A stretch of DNA of 56,000 bases. Source: Adiantum capillus-veneris. Taxonomy: Eukaryota; Streptophyta; Polypodiopsida; Polypodiales; Pteridaceae. The stretch covers positions 22,308,991-22,364,990 of the forward strand of contig CM043942.1 of NCBI GenBank assembly GCA_014529385.2, written 5' to 3'. The notes beneath the pieces are model-generated. The model saw nothing but the letters and a program-made list of their open reading frames with translations, was not told where the DNA came from and did no database searches. How positions within the stretch are numbered: the stretch's first letter is position 1; each line of letters opens with the position of its first letter. A program made the position numbers and the translations under genes. Positions 1-11,530 of this stretch are shown here, piece after piece.

Positions 1-33
1 CACAATCCCTTGATCTACATATTATGCACCATC

Positions 34-2076
34 AACATTACTCTCTACACTGGTTCAGCTTCATTCCGAGCCTCCACATCTGGCTCAACCATACCCTGCT
101 CTTTAACTACTGACTCAGGTGCCACTATCCCAACAGATACAATTTCCACTGCTTCAAGCACTTCAACCTAATGTTTCATCTCTGCATCATCCTTCATATC
201 TTGACCTTCCTCAATAGGTTCCTCCAACTGAACATCAACCATATCCCCTTGCAATTACTTCATCTTTAAATCCTGAGCTATTTTGAACCACATATCTCTG
301 TCCTTTTTCACATCCTCTAACTCCTACAGTAATTCATCCTCATGCTCACTTACAAATCCCTACTTCATCATCTCATATGGATACTTTATTGCTACAGCAA
401 GTCTGTTCTTCATAGACTTCCAAACTTCCTGAACTGCTTGCAACAGTTGATATTTCAAGACAGAAATTTCTCCCTCAGACATAAGCATTGCATTGACATC
501 CACATCCTCACCTTTTACTTACTTCTCCAATTCTTGCAAAGGAATCAACCTCTGATGTAGCATTTGAACTTGAACCTGCAAATCAACATTAGTCTTTGAC
601 AAATGCTCCATTTCCTCATTCAATCTGGCATCTAGCTTCATTGTCCAATCTCTGAACAGTCCCAAAGACATTTTTATTCTTGAAACTTCTGCATGATGCT
701 TTTTCATCATATCCTCCAACTCTTTCTGATGTACTTCCTGAATCTGACCCAGCTGCAAAGTCATAGCTTCCAACTCCATGTCCTTCTGCTTTACTTGCAC
801 TTTACCTACTACTAAATATGCAACCTGTTTAAGTTGTTCCTCCATTTGTACTTGCTGACCCATCACAAATTCTTGCACCAACTTAAGCATCGTTATAGCA
901 CTGTCAACATCTTAACATCTGCCTTCATCTTTAAAGATGTACTTGGAGTAGCAAATGCAAAATCTAAAGCTTTAGCAACACCTTGCTCACCAGCACTTAC
1001 TTTTCTCTTCTTGGACAAAGTAAATGTTTTGTCCACCCTTACTGGTGTTTGAACATCTGCAGAGACTTTTTGTGAGAAAACAAATAAGTCACCAAAGTCT
1101 TGAAAGAAATCTGGGCTAGCCACAGCTTCTCTAGCCTCCTCCTTTGTGTAACCAGCCTCCATCAGATCTTGAAACCGCTTTCTCTTTTCTGGTTCTCCAT
1201 CAAACAGCTTTTCTAGTTCATCAACCTGCTCTTTATTTTTGTTCTTCTGAATTTTGGACTCAGCAGCAATTAGCAGAGATATTTGGAACCACTATTTCTC
1301 CTACTTTCACCATCCCAGCATACTTGAATAATGCAGCTAGGAATGGAGCCAATCTACTACTACACTGATGCTTCCTCTTATCTAGAGTAAAACTCTGCAT
1401 GAATTTTGTCATGGAACCAATGGGCCCAACTGAAACTACCTCCTTGCTCTGCAAATGACAATGGAGCATAATTTTCTTTTGACATATAGTCAAATTTAGC
1501 CAGAAAACACACCCTCTCAAGATACCACTTTAACTGTTCCCTGCGGCCATACTCCACATTTTTAAGCATGTAATACAATCTTGTCCCTTCTCTGGACCCA
1601 AACTCCTTCTTCAAACAATCATCTGAACACTTTGGTGGAACAGTTACTGTTGTGAATGGAAGCTTGAAAACTGCAGCAATAACCTGTGGGCACAACATGA
1701 CCTTATCAGATATTGCTCCTCTGGTCTTCCTCAGCAATTTTGCTTGTGACTTGGCATAGAAATTCCCTTTCCATTCTTTCCATGGCAACATTGCATACTC
1801 ATAAAGCCCCAATTGTCTTAACCATTTCTCATTCTTCTCTGTATCAGCTTCCATCTCAATCTTGAGATCTGTGTACGGGTCCATCAAACTCTGCAGCATT
1901 TTGTTTGCCGACAAAGGTGGCGGTTCCTCCTCTGAGAACTCCTCTTCTTCCTCATCACTTACATCCACCCTCAGGTTGAGTCCCTTTCTCCTCAGCCTGG
2001 TTGCGACAGGCTCTGTCGACTCAGTTTCATCCTCTGGTCTCATGGCTGCTTCTGTAGGCTTTGATTTAGGGGCCAT
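34..2076 (-). pseudogene. Post-integrase ORF (ORF3) of the gypsy element, unknown function
   Basis: I do not recognise a named family. The most plausible start is the Met at 2076 (MAPKSKPTEAAM), though the frame is open from 2262. An acidic Ser/Glu N-terminus is followed by a conserved block, KWLRQLGLYEYAMLPWK (near 1830-1780), and a second, KWYLERVCFLAKFDYMSKEN (near 1530-1470). Frame changes near 1385, 1278 and 905 lead into a long Gln/Glu/Lys-rich region (890-519) with heptad spacing, probably coiled coil. That frame continues to the window edge through five further stops. Both conserved blocks recur in another gypsy relic at 44399-45215, so this is an element gene, not captured noise. A structural or envelope-position protein is possible but not shown. 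Confidence 0.72.
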
Positions 2077-2231
2077 AGTTCTTGATGAAGGAGTAGATGA
2101 AGAAGGCGATTGCAAGAAGTAATCAGCAGATAGGTACTTGCATAGCGAAGAGACGAACATTTCATAAGAATTGCATTGCATGCATCCGTTGGGTGACCTC
2201 CTTGACAGCTCCCGCACCCCAATGATTTCAG

Positions 2232-3773
2232 CTAGTGGCGAATAATTTTTCCACAAACCCAAATATTTTTGAATGTTAAACCATTCACTTTCAGGTTTAA
2301 AAATTCCGATCTAGTTAATTCCGATGCACCAAAGTCCAATAACCAATATCCGATGCACCAAACTTGATGACTACATACTGGATTATGTTTATCTGAAGTG
2401 AATTTCCACCCATCAGAACCTTGCCAAGCACTCCTCCTGCCTTCCTCCATCACCTGTTCTCTGCTGAAGCCCTTATCAACATTGCTTCTAATACCATGCT
2501 CACTTGATAACACTGCTTGTTGCTGACTCTCAAAACGTGGTAATTCAACTGCCTCACACAAAGCAACACCTACCACTTTTGGTGTCAACCAGTCAAGGTG
2601 AGGTGGTTTACCTCGAAATTTCTTCAACCTGAATCCATTAACTGTTTTGTCCACTCTGGTTCCAAATACATCAGCAACTATAAATGTGCCTTGGCCTAAA
2701 TCTTCAACAATCTGGTAAGGACCCTTGTACCTCAAGGTCAATTTCCCTGGGAATGGACCAAGCTTAGAATTATACAGCATCACCCAATCTCCCACTTTGA
2801 ACAATTTGAACTTGACATTCATAGCTACCCAGGCTTGTCTTCTCCTGTGGATGATCTCAGTGATGTAAGAACTCACCAGCCTATCCTCTTCTAGCTGCAT
2901 CAAATACTTACATCTGTGATTTACTGCCAATTCAGGAGACATTTTCTCAGCAGATACTCTCAAGCTAGGTACCACAAATTCCATAGGTACTACAGCCTCC
3001 AACCCATAGACCAACCTGAAAGGTGTCATCCCTGTGGTGACTTTGAAAGCAGTCCTTAATGACCACAGATCTGAATCCAACTTCAGGTACCAATCCTTAT
3101 GATCATCCTGCACAATCTTTTTTAAAATTTTAACCAGAATTTTGTTGCTACTTTCTGCCTGTCCATTGGTCTGGGGATGATATGGGGTAGACTTCTTGTG
3201 TAATATCATATGAGTTTTAGTCAGCTCCTGTATGACCTCATTCAAAAAATGTGTCCCCCTATCACTCACCAACTCAACTGGACACCCAAATCTTGTCATA
3301 ATGTTATGATACAAAAACTTTGCAACACTGGCTGCTTTGTTATCCTTTAGTGCCACAGCTTCCACCCACTTAGTACAATAATCTATAGCAACCAAAATGT
3401 AACTGTTCCCCCTAGAGCTAGTGGGCTTCACTGGTCCTACAAAGTCCATACCCCATTTTTGAAAAGGTTCCAGGGGTAGAATAGGATGATCTGACATCCT
3501 ATCCCTATTGTCTGCCTGACCAAGCTTCTGACACACCACACATCTTTTGGCATACTCATGTGCATCTTTTATCAAAGTAGGCCACCACAAACCTGCTTGT
3601 TGCAAAATTTTCTTACCTGTAATGTCTCCTGAAAAATGTCCACCAGCTTGTCCATAATGAGCTTCCTGTAGAACTGCTGACTGTTCATATTCTAGAACAC
3701 ACCTTCTTATCACTTGATCAATACTCTTCTTGTATAATGCTCCTGCAATCACCAGAAATGGTCTACTTTTCAA
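2232..3773 (-). pseudogene. gypsy integrase with C-terminal GPY/F region
   Basis: Integrase inserts the cDNA into chromosomes. The zinc domain has H-x5-H and C-x2-C (HYGQAGGH and CVVCQ). The catalytic triad is visible: Asp in GMDFVGP (near 3455), Asp in VSDRGTH (near 3265) and Glu in GQAESSNK (near 3160). The GPY/F module RYKGPYQIVEDL lies near 2730. The last 100 or so residues have no recognisable domain, and no chromodomain is seen. The 513-codon frame is open to its TAG at 2232 but continues upstream of 3773 in the same frame as RNase H, so this Met is not a real start. It overlaps the next frame by 31 bases. Confidence 0.93.
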
Positions 3774-3941
3774 TACAAATTTCTTCCTTTGATCAGGTGA
3801 AAACCCTCATGGACTAACCCCATCAGTTAGGTACACCAACATCTGATCATCCCAAGAATCTAGAACATCCTACTGAACTGAAAATAAATCTGCGTCAGGT
3901 AACTGATAATCCACACCTGTTGGAGATTCCCCCGTTTCTAG

Positions 3942-5492
3942 TCATCTCAAATAATCTGCCACAGCATGCTCTTTCCCAGGAGTATGAATAATCACAAACT
4001 CAAATGCCTGCAAAAGCAACATCCACCTTGCTAATCTCCCTGTAAGCATGGGCTTCTTAACCAAGTACAACAAAGCTTGGTGATCAACATGAAACATAAC
4101 CCTGTTACTGAGTAAGTAATGCCTGAACTTATTCAATGAATATACCATGCCCAAAGCCTCTCTTTCAGTCACAGTATAATTCTTTTCTGCTGGGGTCAAC
4201 ATCCTACTTGCATAATACAATGTTCTATACCATCCTCTAACCTTTTCCTGCATCAACACAGCTCCAATTGCAATATTCGATGCATCAACAAAAACATGAA
4301 AAGGCAATGTCCAATCAGGAGGCTGAAATATTGGTGCTACTGATAGCATTTTGTTTAACATCTGAAAGGCTGTCTCCTGTGGTTCATCCCATTTAAAGGC
4401 AGCATCTTTCTTTGTAAGATGAGTCAAAGGTGCACATATATTAGCCAAATATCTAATATACCTTGAGTGCCACTTCACTTGGCCCACAAACCTGCTAAGC
4501 TCCTTCACATTCTGAGGTGATTTGGCTGCCTGAATTGCTTCAATCTTTTTGGCATCAATGGCCATCCCATCAGCAGATACTACATGTCCCAATAAAATAC
4601 CACTCCTGACTGCAAGTACACTGCATCTTTCCAAACATAACTTCAAGTGAACCAAATTCTGATCCTTCTTTCCAAATACTGAAAATTCATCTACAAAAAC
4701 CCTCATAAAATCTTGAAGATAAGGTTCAAATGTCTTATGAGCCACAACGTTGAAGGAAGGTGGACCATTCTTCAAACCAAAACTCATCACTGTATACGCA
4801 AATGCTCCCCACTCAATGATGAAGGCTGTCTTGCGTTGGTCTTCTAGAGCTACCTTGATCTAATTGTAACCTGAAAAACCATCAAGAAAGCTATACATCT
4901 CATGTCCAGCTACTGCATCCAACACAGCATCACAAAATGGCATAGGGAATGGATGAGTAATAGTTGCAGCATTTATCTTCCTACAATCCACACACACCCT
5001 CAACTTCCCATTCTTCTTTGGCACAACAATAATTGGTGACAACCATGACACTTCATTAACTGGCTTGATGAATCCAACTGCCAATAACTTATCTATTTCC
5101 TGCTTTACCTGCTTTGCAAAATTGGGCTTCATTCTGTATCTCTGTTGTATGATTGGTTTAGCATCCTCTCTAAGATTAATGTGATGTTGATGTAGTTTAG
5201 GATAAATTCCCTTTACCTGTGAATAATCCCAAGCAAATACATCTTTATACTCCTGCAATAGCTGAATCAAACCTTTCAAAAATTCACCTTCAGCATGGAT
5301 GCTGATTCTAACCATCCTGGGATCTTCTTCAGTTCCCAAATTAAAATCTTTGAATTCATCCTCTTTTACCCTAGTGGAGGTACCAAACCTTTTATCATAG
5401 ATCTTTTCTTCCATTACTCTTGCTTCCTTCTCCTCTTGATCAATCTGCTCTTTTTGAGGCACCTCTAAATTCCGATCCATCATCTGCAACAC
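3942..5492 (-). pseudogene. gypsy reverse transcriptase and RNase H (nonsense-interrupted)
   Basis: The RT copies element RNA to DNA; RNase H removes the template. The entry motif LSPIIVVPKKNGKLRVCVD and the palm block FLDGFSGYN are clear. A TAG at 4860-4862 replaces the Gln usual after that block, and the same frame continues at once. The catalytic YxDD box reads FVDE (codons 4686-4697), so the second Asp is Glu, which should impair the enzyme. RNase H begins near 4400 with FHVFVDASNIAIGAVL, whose Asp is the first catalytic acid, and runs to HTPGKEHAVADYL. It ends at a TGA (3942-3944). The frame continues through stops at 3870 and 3807 into integrase. Confidence 0.93.
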
Positions 5493-5558
5493 TTCAGATC
5501 CAGCAATCTCCTGGCCTGGAACTATTTCTACTTCATCCTCACTCTGATCTTCATCGTT

Positions 5559-6104
5559 CTATATTATCCCTTCTACATCAACCTCAAAGAGAGGCACAAT
5601 AGTGGGATTAGCTCTCAAAAATTCCTCATCTTCATCATCTTCCACTGCATCTGCCAAGTTTATGGTCTGAGCACATAATGGTTTAGTCTTTGGAGGGATT
5701 TTTTTTCTTCCCTGCATTGATATGGTTACTGACTGCTTCCCTTTTTTCATCATGACAACATTTTCTCCCCAATCCTGCTTAACTCTAGCTTGTCTAAACC
5801 AGGGTCTTCCCAACAGCATCTTGTAGGAAGAATCTGAATCCTTCATTCTAAGTACCACAAAGTTCACAAAGAAAACCATACCTGCAATTTCAATTGCTTG
5901 CTGCTTGAGAATGCCTAAAGGCTGGACTCTCCTCTGGTGTGCCATCTTCACTTGAAATGGTGTTGGAGCTAATGTTCCTCCTAACTTCGATCTTCTATAA
6001 ACCTCCTCAAGAAGTATATTCACCCCTGATCCTCCATCCAAAAGCACCTCTTTGAATAGCATGCCTTGAAACATTACTGCCACAACAGGTACTACAAAAT
6101 CCAC
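5559..6104 (-). pseudogene. gypsy retropepsin-like aspartic protease
   Basis: This 181-residue stretch has the motif LLDGGSGVNIL near residue 20. Here D-G-G-S stands where retropepsins have D-(S/T)-G, followed by the usual hydrophobic tail. A second typical block, KMLLGRPWFRQA, lies about 75 residues later and matches the flap and C-terminal part. The enzyme would cut the gag-pol precursor. The frame runs upstream to about 6170 and downstream into RT; only a TAG at 5559-5561 separates it from the RT segment, which is in the same frame. Confidence 0.82.
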
Positions 6105-6208
6105 ATCTACTGCAACATTACTTCAAGATACTAGTTTGCCAACACTTGGTCTTGCTGACCCTGAAGCTTCTTCAACAATGTCTCCTTAAAGGCTGGAACT
6201 ATACATAA

Positions 6209-8052
6209 TTATTGATCCAATGACAATTGCAAGGGAGAGTTCACAAGTACCTCAAAACAATCTTTGTCTTCTTTTGTTGGCATCAAACTTGGCTTGTCAA
6301 GCTTATGCTGCTTCTTGGATACCTCGAACTCTTCATTCTTCTCCTCTGCATACTGAACCTGCTCCTTCTGCACTTTTTCATGAACCTTATCCCTCACATC
6401 TTTTTTCTCTCTCCAATTAATTGGTCCCTTAGCTTTTGCTCTTGTGACTGCCAATGCTTCAGCTTCTTCCACCTGACCACATTGGTAACAATCACAATAC
6501 CATCCTTCTTCATGTTCCTTATGCTCAGTCTGATGTACTATGACTGGCTCTGGTTCTTGTTGCTCCTGAATGTCCACCAAAATAACATTGGCCTGAGCTG
6601 GTTGATTATGCTGTGGTTGTTGCTGCACTCCCTGTTGGTCTGCCTGACCAGGCCTCACAATGGGCATCCCTCTTTCTCCCCTGTGTCTAATCCATAATTC
6701 ACAATTGAGACCAACCTAATGGTCTGGTGATCCACAATAGAAACAAGGAATCACTCTGTCTCCTCTTCTCTGATTATTGTTTTGATCTCTCCAAGGAGGT
6801 CTTGGAGGTCTAGGTGGTCTATTAAATGGTTGTCTTTCTCTAAATGGAGCTACCTGATTTGCTGCAGCTTCACCTCTCCCTCTTCCTGCATTTGGCTGCT
6901 CCCTATTCCTGGGGTTAAACCAACACCTAGAGGTTACATGTCCTTCTTTGTCACATATTTCACAATACAACTTAGCTTTGGGTGCCAACACTGAATAACC
7001 AATGCTCTTTAATTTACTCACCAATTCCCCTTCGTGAGTTGCTTTATCCTTCTTGGACTTCATCTTTGTTCTTTTCTTCTTCCTGTTTAACTTTTCTTCA
7101 ACATCACTTGACTCAGTATCATCATCTGAATCAACATCTTCATTAGTTTCATGGGCATCAGTGGAGTCTGATTGATCATCAGAATCATCATCTTCTTTGG
7201 ACCTGCTCTTCATTTTGGGTCTGCCAAGTCTTTTTTCCACTCTGACTGCTGCATCAACCAGTGCAACAAAACCTAGACCTATATCTACACTTGCCACATC
7301 ATTCTTTAAATATTCTTTCCTCAAACCTGTCAAAAAATATCCTGCCAACATCTCATCAGTGGGCCTCTCATTGCCTTGAAGTCTCTCAACCAAAACTCTG
7401 AACTTTTGAGCAAAATCTTCAACCACCATATCCTTTTGTCTGACCACCCTGAGTTTCTTCAAAATGTCTGTACGAGTCTTCTCCTTTTTGAATCTCTGTA
7501 AAAAGGCTGATTTCAAAGCATTAAAGGTAGCAAAATGGGCTATACCATATTGGCTAAACCAACTCATGTCTTTGCCTTCTAATGTAGCTGCAAATTGCTC
7601 CATCTTTGTTTGGTCATTATGCAAAGCCTGATAACCACTAGCCTGCCACTTTGTTTCAAACTAGGCACCATGACAGTCTGCATCTTCTTTCAACTTTCCT
7701 CTAAATTTGGTTGCTTTCACCGTAGGGTTTGGATGGGCCATGGGAGGATTTCTAGGTGGTCTCCTAGGTCTTTGCCTGGTAGCCCCTGTAGTGGGTCAAA
7801 CTGAAGCCTTCTTCTTGTCCCTGCAGGTCTTCCTGTCAAGGCAAGTGCTCCAAAAAATTGCCTCACATGCCTCCCATATGCTCTCACAGAACCCTCAGCC
7901 CCTTGGTTCAATAACTCATGTTCACTGTCACCGAACTCCTCCTCTCCATCAAAGGCATCATCATAATGAAAAGGATCAATATCAAGGTTTCCTGCTCGTG
8001 CCCGTGCCCTCGTTTAATAAACTTTGCCTACTCTCCTCTCTTGTTGTGACAT
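6209..8052 (-). pseudogene. gag: gypsy gag polyprotein (broken)
   Basis: Gag forms the particle and packages element RNA. The likely start is the ATG at 8052, 41 bp inside the LTR. The N-terminal third carries a nonsense codon and a frame change near 7800-7630. The clean part, 7624-6716, holds the capsid-like region and then an acidic/lysine tract. A CCHC zinc knuckle follows (CEICDKEGHVTSRC, about residue 220), then a second one starting CFYCGSPDH. A TAG at 6716-6718 falls inside the second knuckle; the same frame continues beyond it from 6715 to 6209 with a Gln-rich, acidic stretch. Protease follows in another frame, so gag-pol was joined by frameshift or has drifted. Confidence 0.82.
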
Positions 8053-8078
8053 AATGATTCTCCACAGATTCACAACAG

Positions 8079-8091
8079 CAGGATCGCCAAA
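8079..8091 (-). promoter_or_regulatory. Candidate primer binding site of the gypsy element
   Basis: Just inside the LTR the minus strand reads TGGCGATCCTGC. It starts with the TGG expected to pair with a tRNA CCA end. It is not the initiator-Met site, and I cannot name the tRNA. Confidence 0.45.
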
Positions 8092-8092
8092 G

Positions 8093-8488
8093 TGTTGGGG
8101 TTCTTCAACACACACAGAACTTAGGTGTTGACAACATTTCACACACACTAAAGACAGAGTCAAACAAAGGCAAACATATCCAACTCATCAGCATTTCACC
8201 ATTCACCAAATTCTGACACAGCAGACCAAAGAACAAAACATGAATCATAAAGGCAAGAGACTATACAGTTTGATTCATCTTGGTCCAAAGATATATAACT
8301 TCCATTTCAGCCCAAAATTACATACTTGTGTGAACCAGCATGACCTTTAAATAGGAACTTCTGACAGTTATAATTGTTACATCCGATTGACCAAAATCCG
8401 ACTTATCAAAACTCCTACTAAGATCCGACTAACTAAGAGTTGATTGATTAAACGTAAGTACAAGTACTGATCCGGCGCAGGATCAACA
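8093..8488 (-). repeat. 5' LTR of the minus-strand gypsy element
   Basis: The 396 bp stretch begins TGTTGGGG and ends ATCAACA on the plus strand, giving TG...CA ends. Outside it, PPR-like sequence resumes at once; inside it, gag begins 41 bp away. Two TATA-like sites on the minus strand, near 8343-8355 (CTATTTAAAG) and 8290-8300 (TATATATC), could be the promoter. Only one LTR is in the window, so the boundary at 8488 rests on the TG/CA rule and the return of flanking sequence. Confidence 0.7.
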
Positions 8489-11480
8489 ACCTTCTGTATC
8501 AAGGCACTAGGATTCATGCTGATATTCGCGATATAGTGGGTAGCTTGAAAAGAATGGATACTTGGAAAAATGTTGTTCAGTATGTATGTCAAGTGTTGTT
8601 AGTGCACAACAAGTCTTTGATGAGCTTACTGTATGGGACGTAGTCTTGTGGAACGCACTGATTGCAGGATATGCTCAGTAGAGATGCAATCACCTATGCA
8701 TGGAAGCATGTTGCTCTACCCAAGATGTTGATATGGGGGTTTAAATATTTGATCTGATATTGTTAGCAAAGGGTTCTTGCAAAAATTGTTGTGCTTGGAA
8801 ATGCCTTGCTCCACACACATCCATTTTCTCTCGCAGCACCCCCAAGCCAGCAGCAATAAAGGCTAGACAAGCAAAAATGGAGAGCAAGAGAACGAGTCTT
8901 TCTTTTGTTAGCTCACTTAAAAACTGTGCTAAGGAGAAGGTTTTGTACCAAGGCAATAGCGTTCATGATGATATTTAAGATAGTGGATTACTTGAAAAAA
9001 ATGCATACTTGAGGAAAATGTTTGTCAGTAAGTATGTCAAGTGCAGTGCACCTATCAGGTCTTTGACAAGGTTACTGTGCAAGATTTCATCTTGTGGAAT
9101 GCACTGATTACAGGATATGCCTAGACAGGGCTAGGAAGCTGTGGGATGTTTTCAACTTGTGGGTAGCAAGGGCCTATCTCCAAACGCAATCACCTACGCG
9201 TGCATCTTAAAGCCATGCGCATTGTGGCTCTATGCAAGATGTTGTTATAGACACAAAAATTCACAGTGATATTGTTAGTCTAAGGCTGCTGAAAAGAAAT
9301 ATGCCAATCTATTTTCAGCAGATGCGAAGCGAGGGCCTCTTTCCAAATGCAATCACCGACGTATGAATTAATGTGGCTCTACACAAGATGCTAATGCGAG
9401 GCGAGGGCCTCTGTCCATATGCAATCACCTACGCATGCATCTTGAAGGCATGAGACTCTACGCAAAATGTTGATATGGGCTTTAAAATCTACTCTGATTT
9501 TATTAGTGGGGGGCTGTTGCAAAAGATTGTTTTGCTTGGCAATGCCTTGGTCGATATGCATGCCAAATGTGGTGCGTTTTGTAAAGCACACAAAGCTCTT
9601 GAGGACCTTCTATCCAGAATTTTGTCTCTTGGAGTGCATTGATTGTGGGATATGCACAATAGAAGCAGGGTCAGAGAACTCCAGGCTGGTTCCAACGACC
9701 GATACAAAACGGCGACCACTAGAATCGCCTACGCGTACAATCACCTACGCATGCATCTTGAAGGCATGCGACTCTACGCAAGATGTTGACATGGGCTTAA
9801 AAATCTACTCTGATATTATTAGTGAGGGGTTGTTGCAAAAGATTTTTGTGCTTGGCAATGCCTTGGTCGATATGTATGCCAAATGTGGTGCATTTGTAAA
9901 GCACACAAAGCTCTTGATGCCCTTCTGTCCAAAATGTCGTCTCTTGGAGTGCATTGATTGCAGGATATGCACAACAGAAGCAGGGCCAGTGAGCTCTAGG
10001 CTGATTCCAGTGGGGCTGATGCAAAGAGAGGACTTCTCTCCAGGTGCAATCATATTCGCGTGCATCTAGAAGGCACGTGGCTCTATGCAAGATACTGATA
10101 TGGGCATAAAAATTCTTGCTCATATTGTTAGTCAAAGGCTATTGAAAAAGTATCGTGCACAATGCCTTGGTTGATGTGTTTGCTAAATGGGATGTGCTTA
10201 AGAGAGCACAAAAAGTGCTCGAGGAGCTTTTTGTCTGGAGTTTGGACTCTTCGAATGCACTGATTGGAGGATTTTCCACACAGGGTAGGGCCAAAAATCT
10301 CAAGTCTATTTTCAGCAGATGCGAAGCAAGGGCCTCTCTCCAGATGCAAGCAGCTACGTATGCATCTTGAAAGCATGTGGATCTACGCAAGATGTTGATG
10401 TGGACACAGAAATTCACATTTGTATTCTTAGTTAAAGGCTATTGAAAAAAGATGTCGTACTTTACACTGCCTTGGTTGATATGTATGCCAAGCACTGATT
10501 GCGGGATATGCACAACAAGAGCAGGGCCAGAAAGCTCTATGCTATTTTCAATGGATGCACAGTGAGAGCCTTTGTCCAGATGAAATCACCTACGCGTGCA
10601 TCTTGAAGGCATGTGGCTCTATGTAGGATGCTGATATGGACTTCAAAATTCACTCTGATATGGTTAGCCTCAAGTTGTTGCAAAAAACTATCGTGCTTCG
10701 CAATGCCTTGGTCGATATGTAGGCCAAATCTGGTGTACTTTAGGGAGCACAGAAAGTGCTTGAGGACATTTTTGTCTGGAATTTGTTCTCCTGGAGTGCA
10801 TTGATTACGAGATATGCGCAACATGAACAGGACCAAAATCTCTAGGCTGTTTTTAGCGGATGCAAAGCGATGGCCTCTCTCTTGATGCACTCACATGCGC
10901 ATGCATCTTGAAGGCATGTGGCTCTACACAAGATGCTAATATGTGCATAAAAATTCACACTAATATTGTTAGTCGGGGAATGTTGAAAAAGATGTCATTC
11001 TCGGGAATGCCTAGGTTGACATGTTTGCTAAATGTGGTGCACTTTAACAATTCACTTCTAATATTGTTAGTCCTAGGGTTGTTGCAAAAGATGTCATGCT
11101 TGGAAATGCCTTGGTTGATATGTATGCCAAATGTGGTGCACTTCAAAAAGAATAGAAAGTGCTTGAGGAGCTTCCTGTCCGGAACATCATCTCTTGGAGT
11201 GTATCGATTGCGGGATATGCACAAGAGGAGTAGGGCATAAATCTTTAGGTTGGTTTTAGCCGATGCAAATTGAGGGCCTCTCTCCTGATGCAATCACATA
11301 AGCGTGCATCTTGAAAGCATGTGGTGTAGTTTAGAGAGCACCAAAACTTCTCGAAAAGCTTCCCGTCCGGAGCTAGAATGCACCGATTGCAAGATTTTCC
11401 CCATAGGGACAGTTTTCGGTATATGCGAAACAATGGCCTCTCTCCTGATTGTTGCAGGATTTGCTCCACAAGGGCAACCA
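8489..11480 (+). pseudogene. Decayed tandem PPR (PLS-type) array
   Basis: About eight to nine modules of roughly 300 bp repeat the same peptide pattern in shifting frames. Each has a block resembling AITYACILKAC, then GNALVDMYAKCGA, then a WSALI-GYA block. Clear LVDMYAKCG copies lie near 9535, 9850, 10155, 10465, 10695, 11000 and 11098. This is the P-L-S motif order of plant PPR proteins, RNA-binding factors of organelles. Every module carries stops or indels, and no frame spans more than about 200 codons. Modules resemble each other more than modules of one PPR protein normally do, suggesting local duplication after or during decay. The gypsy element at 1-8488 abuts its left side. Confidence 0.8.
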
Positions 11481-11530
11481 GACAGGTCGCCCCAAAGACT
11501 GCAAGTTTGTGTATGTGTATATGTGTGAGC

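Larger units (their letters stand above)
1..8488 (-). mobile_element. Ty3/gypsy LTR retrotransposon, 3' end beyond window
   Basis: Read on the minus strand the order is LTR (8488-8093), primer site, gag, protease, RT, RNase H, integrase and an extra large reading frame that reaches the window edge. Integrase lies after RNase H, which defines Ty3/gypsy. I see no chromodomain after the integrase GPY/F region, and an extra 3' frame is present, as in Tat/Athila-type elements; the lineage is inferred. From protease to the integrase end the frame is continuous apart from nonsense codons, so decay has been mostly by substitution. The 3' LTR is not in the window. Confidence 0.93.

Noticed and set aside
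2232-2700. Chromodomain after gypsy integrase
   Set aside because: The C-terminal extension shows no chromodomain aromatic pattern.
9489-11293. Minus-strand open frames across the PPR array
   Set aside because: Antisense shadows of the PPR modules; the plus strand carries the recognisable motifs.
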